Assembly: GCA_951217055.1 (NCBI GenBank)
Contig: OX578277.1
Span: forward strand, 106,772,119-106,836,118
Length of the DNA: 64,000 nt
Source: Gerris lacustris
Taxonomy: Eukaryota > Arthropoda > Insecta > Hemiptera > Gerridae
Reading direction: 5' to 3'
Shown: one piece after another, positions 22,531 through 33,800 of the stretch
Layout of the letters: each line of letters opens with the position of its first letter
How positions within the stretch are numbered: the first letter of the stretch is position 1
Position numbers and translations under genes: made by a program
Notes under the pieces: model-generated
Seen by the model: only the letters and a program-made list of their open reading frames with translations
The model's database searches: none
Told to the model about the DNA's origin: nothing

Positions 22531-23523
22531 CGTGGAATTAATAAGTTATAATATTCAAGTAGGTAGTTCGTTAATAGATTTTTTAATATGCTAATGGCTA
22601 TAATAATATGGAATAATATTATTGCTATTTTATAGGATGCGAGCCATTCTTATAGGCAAGGGCTTAATTTTATACTGAATGTTTTAAACATACTTAAAAA
22701 GAAGTAAAATTAAGTAAATTAATTTAGATCTCTATTTAGATAAGTTATTATATCTATTTGAAGACCAACAAATCAAAACAAACATTTATTTTTATTGGAA
22801 TAAATGTGGTTGCCTTAGTTTAGCAATAACAAATAATTTTAAGGTGCTTTGTCATCGCTGTCGTCGGGACACTTCTCGATTATAATATAAATGATATTCA
22901 TGGCTATAATACAAAATTTCTCATGTTTATTAAACTTAATATTACTTATTTGTTATTTCCATAATTTTTATCATCTTTATCACAAGAACAAAATCGTCTT
23001 ATGTGTTGTTAAATAAAACTATTCTTTGCTGCTATTGCTTCCTAAACCATAGAGCATACTAAACCAAAACATCTTTATGACATTAAAACAAAAGCAACTT
23101 ATGTACTGCTAAATAAAACACTATTTCTTTAACTATTGAACATCTTTATGACATTAAAACAAAAGCAACTTTTGTACTGCTAAATAAAACACTATTTCTT
23201 TAACTATTGAACATCTTTATGACATTAAAACAAAAGCAACTTATGTACTGGTAAATAAAACAATGCGTTGCTATTATTACCTACTAAACCATTGAGCATC
23301 TTCAATAAAACAAAAGCTACTTATGGGGAAAAAATGTCGTTGCTAAATTACAATTCCTAACTCACAGTTGCTAACACGATACGTTTTATTGCTAAATCTA
23401 ACCATTAAATGAATTTCTTATTAGCATTGAAACAAAATGAACATACATATAAACAAAACAGAGTTTTGAGTTTCGTAAACACCTTGTGTTTTAAACAAAT
23501 ACAACTTATGGACAACTTAAATA
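22531..23523. repeat. AT-rich DNA with a ~63-bp array (3 copies)
   Basis: Units at about 23075-23290 read AACATCTTTATGACATTAAA then ACAAAAGCAACTTATGTACT. The rest shows no gene or element. Confidence 0.7.
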
Positions 23524-23767
23524 GTTATGGCCTCACCTGGCCAGCCCCCTCCCCTCCTCAATATGGTAACTTCCCTCTTGGTCTCTAGGTGTACGTGGCA
23601 TAGGCGGCCGTGTTCTTCGACTCTATACCCAGGATGTACTGAGATCACTCCGACGAGGGGCGTGGCTTAGGTCCCTATGTACTCTCAGGTGACCCGTGAC
23701 CTTGAGGCCCAGTGGGGGGAAGTGGCAAAAGGAGGAGGGGAGGGGGCTGCCCAAGTGATGCCATAAC
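23524..23767. mobile_element. TA-flanked GC-rich MITE, 244 bp
   Basis: Terminal inverted repeats of about 36 bp start GTTATGGC and include CAGCCCCCTCCCCTCCTC and its complement. A TA dinucleotide flanks both ends (23522-23523, 23768-23769), as for Tc1/mariner-type MITEs. GC content is far above the surroundings. Confidence 0.8.
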
Positions 23768-24529
23768 TACTAACTTATATTACTTTTTAAAAAGACTTTA
23801 TTTAGGTAAGAGTCTAATTATTTTGAATTGGTCTATTTGGCCTAGACAAAATCTACGGATAAAAGTCAAGCAAAGAACTCTATTTATTTTATTTCATCTT
23901 TATCAATTATTTTAAATTGAGCGGTTAAATATGCTGTGTATAATCCTTCTCTACGACCGTAAAATGACAATTGAAAACATATATATTTAATATAAAAATA
24001 GGGAAGATAACTTATTTTTTCCATTAAAAAAAATATATATATATATTTAAAATGTATCTGTGTACTATCTAGCTTTTTTAGACATGAGTACGTGATAATA
24101 AGTAATTTATATAGTTATTTGTGTACTTTTGTTTTTATATTATATAAATTAATATAATTAAAATTTATTTTTTAATTGTGACTGTGCATTGATGTTAGCT
24201 TCAAAATAATAAAATTAATTAGATTTAGTTCTGTTATATAAAGAAACAAAATTGTTTAATTTTTCTTTTTTTTTGGTTTTTATAGATTCCATAAAAATTA
24301 AAAATTAAAATCATAAATAAATAAATGAATACGTATTAGAGGGTAAAAAATCTCTTAAATTATGTATCTGGGTTAAATTTATAAAATAGTTTTGGTGAGA
24401 AAAATATATATGAATAACATTTAAGTCATTTTAAATCTTTTATAACTCATTATTTAGAGTTTGTGTTTTCTTTCTTATTGTCTAAATAAATGGGATAAAG
24501 AGGCAATAAATAACTCCTAAAGGGAAAAA

Positions 24530-25240
24530 AACTTGAAAGGGAGGCAATTAGCAGAAAAACTTGTAAGGGAGGCAATTAGCTTGCAAAGGAGGCAATTAGC
24601 TTGCAAAGGAGGCAATTAGCCCAACAACTTCCAAGGGAGACAATAGGCGAAAAACTTGCAAAGGAGGAAATTTACCAAAAAACTTGCAAGTGAGGCAATT
24701 AGCAGAAAAACTTGTAAGGGAGGCAATTAGCAGAAAAACTTGTAAGGGAGGCAATTAGCAGAAAAACTTGTAAGGGAGGCAATTAGCTTGCAAAGGAAGC
24801 AATTAGCCCAAAAACTTCCAAGGGAGACAATAGGCGAAAAACTTGCAAAGGAGGAAATTTACCAAAAAACTTGCAAGTGAGGCAATTAGCAGAAAAACTT
24901 GTAAGGGAGGCAATTAGCAGAAAAACTTGTAAGGGAGGCAATTAGCAGAAAAACTTGTAAGGGAGGCAATTAGCTTGCAAAGGAAGCAATTAGCCCAAAA
25001 ACTTCCAAGGGAGACAATAGGCGAAAAACTTGCAAAGGAGGAAATTTACCAAAAAACTTGCAAGTGAGGCAATTAGCAGAAAAACTTGTAAGGGAGGCAA
25101 TTAGCTTGCAAAGGAAGCAATTAGCCCAAAAACTTCCAAGGGAGACAAATAGGCGAAAATCTTGCAAAGGGGGCAATTAGCCCCAAAAACTTCTAACGGA
25201 GACAATTAGGCGAAAAACTTGCAAAGGAGAAAATCTTTGA
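24530..25240. repeat. 28-bp minisatellite with higher-order structure
   Basis: Monomers of the type AAAAACTTGTAAGGGAGGCA + ATTAGCAG vary in blocks (ACTTCCAAGGGAGACAATAG, GGAGGAAATTTACC), and the same ordered block series recurs about three times, which shows a higher-order unit. Confidence 0.9.
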
Positions 25241-25539
25241 AAACACTAAATTTTGACAAAATAATAACAATTTATTCTTTAATAAACTCTATTATGTATT
25301 TATTTATCATTTATTTTTTTAAATGCCTAAACTGTGGAATAGTTTGTGAAATCAAATTTATATATATATATATTCACAAATAAATAACGAATATTTATTA
25401 AAGACTATATTTTTTTTAAATTTAATTTTTCCCTTCTTCTTAAGTTTTATGCACTTAACCAGCGTAGACTTGTGCCAGCGTCTGGCTTCGCATGACTACC
25501 CAACCCTATGAGCATTTCTAGTTGATTTACATTTCCAAC

Positions 25540-25600
25540 TCTTTCGGCACTGAAGATGACCTTATGAAGGCCGAAAGCTGCTTTGAATTTAAAATTCATA
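25540..25600 (+). other. Penelope-terminus-like fragment with hammerhead-like core
   Basis: CACTGAAGATGACCTTATGA followed by AGGCCGAAAGCTGCTTTG has a CUGANGA box, a short helix and a GAAA box. It lies just outside the palindrome that begins at 25609 and is the same module as at 9330-9360. Confidence 0.5.
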
Positions 25601-25608
25601 TTTGATTG

Positions 25609-26235
25609 ATGATTTTTAAAAAAGGGTCTTCAGGGGAGTTTTAAATAAAAAACAATAAGTTTTTTGCAATATTTCGTCCCTCTTTTAGGACATTTTCAAG
25701 CAATATACTTGGTGTGGTTGATTTTATCAATATGAAACAGTCTACATCAATTTGAGAAGTGTAAATTTTTTTTATAAAAATAAAAATACCATCCCACTTC
25801 TTAACCTCGTCAATCTTAAAAAGAAATTAATAAAAAGGTAAATCCATAATATAAATTAGAAAATTTATATAAAATCAATAACTGTGAGGTGAGTCATGGT
25901 CAGAGACTGAACTATGACTCAATAGAGTCATAGTTCAGTCTCTGACCATGACTCACCTCACAGTTATTGATTTTATATAAATTTTCTAATTTATATTATG
26001 GATTTACCTTTTTATTAATTTCTTTTTAAGATTGACGAGGTTAAGAAGTGGGATGGTATTTTTATTTTTATAAAAAAATTTACACTTCTCAAATTGATGT
26101 AGACTGTTTCATATTGATAAAATCAACCACACCAAGTATATTGCTTGAAAATGTCCTAAAAGAGGGACGAAATATTGCAAAAAACTTATTGTTTTTTATT
26201 TAAAACTCCCCTGAAGACCCTTTTTTAAAAATCAT
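25609..26235. repeat. 627-bp near-perfect palindrome, 4-bp centre
   Basis: The right half is the reverse complement of the left, from ATGATTTTTAAAAAAGGG at the outer left to CCCTTTTTTAAAAATCAT at the outer right. The centre is GACTC-AATA-GAGTC at 25916-25929. The end coordinates are symmetric about the centre, so there is no net indel. Arms contain TTTTTGCAATATTTCGTCCC. No ORF. Confidence 0.93.
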
Positions 26236-27645
26236 AAGTAGAATTTAAAGGGGACAGCAACAAAATATGGGTTCATATTTGATGTGGAGAGACTTTTGCT
26301 TCTACTTTTTATATTTTATACAAAGTAAAAAGAATGAATGAGTCGCGGTAATGGTGAGTCGGGACTGGCAGTGCTGCACTCTGGTAGAGAATCCGAGAAA
26401 CAGACATTGTACACCCCCTAGTCTTGAAGAAGTACAAGTTTAATTTAATTTACCGAAATTTATTAATTTTATATTTTACTGTGAATTTGGACGTTTGAAG
26501 TGGACATACATATTTAATTACCTACTATGTATTTAAAATTCCATTTGAAGTGATGTCGTTGAACAAGCCAGGTCAGCTTTTATCTTATAAGGTAGTACTT
26601 AAGGTAAACCAAACTGTATTTTATTGGTACTTTTTTACTTTAGCTCCCCCCCATATTCCTTTGTCTTAATAGTTATTTAGGCAAAGGAACAATAACAGAG
26701 TAGTATGTATTCCTCAGTCTAAATTACTATTAAGACAAAGGGATATTTAGTCCAATGTACCTTCGGACAAAGGAATATCACACTTGTGTTTATAAATGTG
26801 ATAATATCCCTTAGTTTTGTTAACTATTTAGACAAAGGAATATGAAATAGACGCTAAGAAAACTGCAGAACTCATTGTCCTTTAGATTTCGGTAAAAGAT
26901 TTAGTCTCACACATGATAAGACTCGATTTAAAAAAAGGGTAATAAAACTGCCCAAGGAGTCTTAATGTCTTGGGGAGACAAACACACAAACCTTTGAGAC
27001 TTTTGTATAGAACCAAGGGGGGTGCTAAAGTAAAAAAGGTTAATTTTAGCCCCTTGTATGTCATATTTATATCATTATGAATTTCCATATACTATATATA
27101 TGAACCATATTATCCACTGTCTTAATTTAAATTTTATTTAAATACAGTCCATACACCTGTTCACCCCTTCCTCTTTACCAGCCTTCTGTGGTTAAATAAC
27201 CATAATATAGGATCAACAATACGAATAAATATAATAATAAACTCTATTATCAGACCATACAATACACTGGTAATACTAAAACAATAGTTTAGTATGTTTT
27301 GCCGCTTGCAAACACTTATTGTAGTCGTTCAGGTTGAACCATTCAAGAAAGTATTTTGCCAGTCTCAAATATAAAATGTTGATACCAACATAAATCATTT
27401 TTTACTTTTCTTAAAATCGAACCAGGTATTTTATTGTTGGTAAAGTTTCAAGGGGAGCATCTTAAATTATTTAAAGATGTTTTGTTGATCTCGTTTGTTT
27501 TAGGTTAAAAATAAGTGTGTTAAACATTTTTTTTTTTTTTATAAATTAATTTTTATTTCTTTCGTAACATTATAGTCAGTTCTATAATGATTAATATTTA
27601 GTTATATATATGTATTTTAGGAATGCATATATATATCTTTTAATG
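26236..27645. other. Intergenic DNA with a diverged repeat
   Basis: Segments at 26640-26850 (ATTCCTTTGTCTTAATAG, GACAAAGGGATATTTAGT) recur in diverged form at 62335-62445. No gene recognised. The downstream end may hold the 3' UTR of the membrane-protein gene. Confidence 0.45.
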
Positions 27646-27651
27646 TTTATT
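27646..27651 (-). promoter_or_regulatory. Candidate polyadenylation signal of the membrane-protein gene
   Basis: AATAAA on the - strand, 86 bases after the stop codon at 27737-27739. Another lies at 27552-27557. Confidence 0.4.
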
Positions 27652-27736
27652 TATATATATTTTGACAGAAAAATAGAAGTACATATAATATGAATATAGT
27701 TAAAAGTAATTTTTGTCTTCATGACCCTGATAATAT

Positions 27737-27810
27737 TTATATTAATGGCTTGGAACCTTCCAGAAATTTGAAGTAGCTGTAGACAATCCATATAAAGAAA
27801 AGCATCGTAC
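27737..27810 (-). CDS. Membrane-protein terminal exon, helix 4
   Basis: After GTATTGCAG the exon gives S/TMLFFIWIVYSYFKFLEG, SKPLI and TAA. The join makes AGT (Ser) across the intron. Confidence 0.8.
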
Positions 27811-30800
27811 CTGCAATACAAACAATATATTAGTCCTGATTATTATTAGGGTCCTTAGGAAAAACAAAGGACTCTAATAAAATTTTAAAGGCGGAGACAC
27901 ACTTGAGCATTCGCCACAAATGAGCATGCGTTTCCGTTCGGCTCACCCTGTCCATTTCTTAGCAAATTGGGGCGAACGCATGCTCATTCGGGAGCGAATG
28001 CTCAAGTGTGTCCCCGCCTTAATAGAGTTGGTGTGTTGTTAATCCACCTGTATCTGAAAGTACCCTACACAACCATTGGAAACGTGGCAGTAATGATTTT
28101 TGTAATAACCAAATACATACAGGGAAAACACAAAACATTATTCTTCGAAGAACAGGGCATCGATTATACTTCAATTCTTTAAAATGGGATTGAACATCTT
28201 CTTGAACGGCAAAGCGTCATTATTATGTTAAAATCATAACCAATCAGATTTAAGAGATTTGAAATTGATGTTAAGCCATGACTAGAGGCTCAAGTCATAT
28301 ATTTGTCTTTATCTGTCCTGATGTTATAGATAGGGTCAGTTCATTAATGAAACATTTCTATTTAATGCAGGTTAGTCAGGTTAGTCTCCAATCTTTTCAT
28401 GGTTAAAAACAAACTAAATTTGACTAGGGAAAACCATTTTAATCTGTAACCCAACAATATCTGAAACATTTATTTTCACTATACTCTTTTTTTCATTTGG
28501 AAGTATGAAGAAGTACGAATTATTCCTGCTAAATGCTGCAGCTTATGGTACTTACTTAAATATTTTTACTTAATATACATTTCATGATATAATCTCTTAC
28601 TGTATATTGAGATTTCGATGATGAGCGTAGTGTCATCGAGTTCTGTTCCAAGTAGTCTTAGGAGCAGCGCAATCAAGTTGAGAACAAGTGATGTACAAGT
28701 GATGAGCATCCAAACACTCAAAACAGTCCTCCTTTTCTAAAATACAATAAACAAAATTTACTTAACATTTATATACCTTGGACACTTGCTCATAGTGCTT
28801 GTCACAGAGAAGCCAAGCAACACTTTTGCCCCAGCACAACTCCAGGGAGAGTAGAAATTCCTTCTGTCATACTGTTTGTAAGAGCAAAGCCAGGCACCAC
28901 TTTTGCCCCAGCACAACTCCAGGGAGAGTAGAAATCCTTCCTGTCATACTGTTTGTCAGAGCAAAGCCTGGCAACACTTTTGCCCCAGCACAACTCCAGG
29001 GAGAGTAGAAATTCCTTCTGTCATACTGTTTGTCAGAGCAAAGCTTGGCAACACTTTTGCCCCAGCACAACTCCAGGTAGAGAGGAAATTCTTTCTGTCA
29101 TACTGTTTGTCAGAGCAAAGCCTGGCAACACTTTTGCCCCAGCACAACTCCAGGGAGAGTAGAAATCCTTTCTGTCATACTATTTGCCAGAGCAAAGCCT
29201 GGCAACACTTTTGCCCCAGCACAACTCCAGGGAGAGTAGAAATTCCTTCTGTCATACTGTTTGTCAGAGCAAAGCTTGGTAACAGTTTTGCCCCTGGACA
29301 ATTCCAGGGAGAGAGGAAACCTTTCTATCATAGTGATTTTCTGAGTGGAGCCTGGCAAAACTTTTGCCCCAGGACAATTCCAGGGAGAGAGGAAATACCT
29401 TCTGTCATACTGTTTGTCAGAGCAAAGCCTGGTAACATTTTTGCCCCTGGACAACTCCAGGGAGAGAGGAAATCCTTTCTATCATACTGCTTGTCTGAGT
29501 GGAGCCTGGCAACACTTTTGCCCCAGCACAATTCCAGGGGAAAGGAAATTCTTTCTGTCATACTGCTTGTCAGAGTGGAGCCAGAAACCACTTTTATCCC
29601 CAGCACAATTGAGTGGTAATTCATTCTGTCATACTGCTGTAAGAGTGGAGCCTGAAACCATATTTACCCCAGCACAATTGAGCGGCAATTCATTCTGTCA
29701 TACTGCTGTAAGAGTGGAGCCTGGAACCATTTTTACCCCCAGCACAATTGAGCGGTAATTCATTCTGTCATACTGCTGTAAGAGTGGAACCAGGCAACAC
29801 TTTTGTCTCGAGCTAAACTCCCCGGGAGAGAGGAAATTGTCTCTGTCATACTGCTTGTCTCAGAGTGGAGCCTGGCAACACTTTTGCCCCAGCACAATTC
29901 CAGGGGAAAGGAAATTCTTTCTGTCATACTGCTTGTCAGAGTGGAGCCAGAAACCACTTTTATCCCCAGCACAATTGAGTGGTAATTCATTCTGTCATAC
30001 TGCTGTAAGAGTGGAGCCTGAAACCATATTTACCCCAGCACAATTGAGCGGCAATTCATTCTGTCATACTGCTGTAAGAGTGGAGCCTGGAACCATTTTT
30101 ACCCCCAGCACAATTGAGCGGTAATTCATTCTGTCATACTGCTGTAAGAGTGGAACCAGGCAACACTTTTGTCTCGAGCTAAACTCCTTGGGAGAGAGGA
30201 AATTGTCTCTGTCATACTGCTTGTCTCAGAGTGGAGCCAGGCAACGCTGATTTAGCAACCTTACTGCCTTCATCAGCTATTATTTTCGTGTCACCAATTA
30301 TAGCTGATTTTTACTACATTTCTAAGGTAGGTAACCTTTCCCTATATGTAATAATGTAGAAACCTAATAATTTCATTGTCTAATCAAATTCTTCTATAGA
30401 AAATATAAATAATAGGAATAGGAGGAGGAACAGATTGGTAAATAAACGGAAAACCAGAAGTAAATGTTTATGATAATGGATAAATCATTTGGAGATCGTG
30501 GAATTAAAACTTGTTATTGACTACTGATGTTTTTATTTTTATCAAAATTGATAACACCTCTAACAATATAGTTTTATATTTTAGATTTTAGTTAAAAAAA
30601 AAAAACTTTGCACAGAAATTGGAATTGATTAGAAAAGTTGTAAAATGCAAAGAACTTATTACACGATAATAAATGTTTAGCCTTGAAAATATCGATTAAT
30701 TAGGAATTGAAATTAAAAAAATGGTTGAAATGACATAATACTCTACAGTTTAATTCTTAATATCTGAAAATGTTTATTGTTTATGGTTGTTTGAATTCAG

Positions 30801-33800
30801 TTATTTAATTTATTAAAAGTTGTCAATGGGCCAGCCGAGTTGAGCCCATGTGACAAATAGTTTAGAAAAAGTGTATAATCATTCTTAATGATAATGTGGA
30901 TCCTTAAGGGTAAGAAGAAAAGAAGACTAATTCAAGTAGTGTGGCAACTTCTCGGCTTCACGAGCCGTTTTTGAGCCTAAAAATATAAAATTTATTGTAA
31001 GCATTGACATACAGCAATAACTAATAACTTAGTACAATTACAAGAAAAACTGGTAATTACCTCTATCCAATATAAAATTTAACATCCAGTTGAATAAACT
31101 GTGAGTTAGAGAGTAGTTAATCAAAAAAGATTCATTGGGAGAACTAGTTGTTCACCACGTCACATTCCTACAATCAGTAATACAACTTACTAATAATATT
31201 GATTGTCGATAAGTAATACCTGATAGTGGTATTAATAGGGTAATAGCTCAAGTTAGTACATAGTCTATCTAAAAACAAGTAAGTTTACCATGTATCACAA
31301 CATGTTTAAGTTTAACTGATATTCTCTTAAGCAATTAAGTAAAATCTTCTGACATCTAGCAACAACTATAAATAACAAACTAACAATACTAAACATAAAC
31401 CAACAAGAAGTTTAACAATTTGAACATTAGTAAAAAGTTTTAAAATATAACAAATAGAAAGGGGAGAGGCCGATTCCTGCTATCAGTGATACTGATAAGC
31501 AGAGACGGGACGTTTATGACTTTTATTTTTCCATTTCATGACCTTTATTCTATGACTTTTATGACTTTTATTATTCTGTTTTATGACCTCTATTTTAGAA
31601 AATCGGTTGTTTTATGACCTTTTAGCAAAAAGTATGACGTTTATTTTCACTGTGCACGCAAAATTTTGATGTTTTTTTGACAAATTACCGTTGAAAATTA
31701 AACGCTTTCCACAAGTGTTATATAGTTTTGTATCTACTCTTCAATACCTTTCATTTGATACCCCACTCAAAATTTAAAAAAAAAAAAAAAAAAATCGCAT
31801 GACGTGAGTTATCCGCCATTTTGAATTTGAACAGCTGATTATTTTGAGTTCGCAATATTTTTCCTGTGTATGCGTTAAAACGATCTTTAATATTGGAATT
31901 TCATGTTTCTATCTCTTTTGATTCAAAAGTTATTGGAACTGTACCGACTGACAGATAGACAGACACATGAACGAAACTATAAGGGTTTCCTTTTTTGGTT
32001 TTACCATCGAAACCCAAGTAGTAGAACAAGTAAAAAAAAAAAAAACAAGTAACACGAGTAAGAAATCAAATGAGCAATTAAACATTTTAACCCCTTACCA
32101 TGAATATTTACAAAATCTTAAGTTCTGGAAGAGCTAATCAGGAAACTGCCCAACCCAATGGGTTTACTCAGTGCTCGATTTCTAGAAATTGAGGTGCCGG
32201 AACTACAATCTACCCTCTCTCTACCCCCCCCCCCCCCCCCCCCCGTTAATTTTATTTTTTATTTATCAGAGAGAGAGGTCCCGGAACGCCGTTCCGCCTC
32301 AAATCGAGCCCTGGGTTTACTATTTGGAGAATCTATCTTGACCTTCCTGGATTCTAATTGAAAGATTTGTTCCAAGAAGGAGCCGATTAGGAGCCCTAGT
32401 TTGGAATTAGGGATGACCCTCGGTGCCTCTCTAGTTGCAGGTATGCATAAGCGCATTAGTTAAGTCCGAAAGTGATCAGGGAATTAAGAGTCCAGGCCTT
32501 TCACTAAGCTGGTGTAAGGGTTTTTGTTTGAACTGCACTTTTTCCTGGAACCGGACCACGAGTGTTCAATATAAAAATTTGCTTTTTCAAAAAAACAAAA
32601 CAAAAAATAACTTTTTGCTAAACATTTGACAAAAAAGGCCATTCTATGACGTTTATCCCAAGAATACCCCATTTTATGACGTTTATTCGAAAAATGGCTA
32701 TTTTATGACAAAATCATATGACTATGACGTTTATGACTTTTTCCCGTCTCTGCTGATAAGTCTACATTTTCTGTTATCTAAAAAAAATTTAAAAACTAGT
32801 TTAAATAAATTAAAATTAAAAAACATTAATGGTAACTATACTTAAAAACAAAATTTGACTAGTTAATTAAAAGTGTACAAGTGATACAATGGTGCTGGAA
32901 AAGGTAAGTGTAAAATAATTTATATCAACTGAGGCGTATTGTATAGCGGGAGTTTTGAATCAAGATGGTAGACTCTACTGTAAAACTTATTTAAGGATCT
33001 AGAGTCCGTTTTTTAAGTTAACCGTTGTCTCTGAATTAATTGCTATATTCAGTGCTTCAAACATTTTCCTTCTGTTATTTTTATTCTCTCTGCCAATTAT
33101 TTTCGTGTCCTCGTAAATAATGGTGTCTTTCAACTGGACGTTAAATTTTATATTGGATAGAGGTAATTACCAGTTTTTCTTGTAATTGTACTAAGTTATT
33201 AGTTATTGCTGTATGTTAATGCTTACAATAAATTTTATATTTTTATGCTCGAAAATGGGTCGTGGAGCCGAAACGTTGCCACACTACTTGAATTAGTCTT
33301 CTTTTCTTCTTACCCTTAAGGATCTACATTATCATTAAGAACTATTTCTACAGGGTACAGATAACACTATAATAGTTTATAATCATGTTGATATGACAAC
33401 GCCAGTTTATTGTACCTGGAGTTTTCCAACTGCCGGTCAGTCGTTCTCAAGAATTTGCGCTATTATTTTTGATCTGCAAAGAATGCTGTTTCATTAACCC
33501 AAACTAATATCAAGCCTTCCCCGAGCGGCCGTCTGGAGCAACTCCTCACTTTTCTGCAGGTAACTATTTTCAATGTAACTACCATTCATTTATAATTTGT
33601 TCTCAGCTGTATGCAATCAGTGGCGTTCTGTTTTCTCGTCGCTTGAACTATTCATCAAATGAGAACCCTAACTCTACCGTGAATTTATCTTTTACACCAA
33701 TATTACAATGTCCACCAACCTAAATTGTAGGTTCAGATAATTTAGATCTTAGTGCGAAGGCTACGTAATTAATAAATTGGTTGTCCAATGAAATCCGTGT

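Noticed and set aside
28903..29619. 238-codon ORF in the 77-bp array
   Set aside because: The array has no stop in several frames on both strands, and a 77-bp unit changes frame every copy, so there is no repeated protein unit and no start or splice context.
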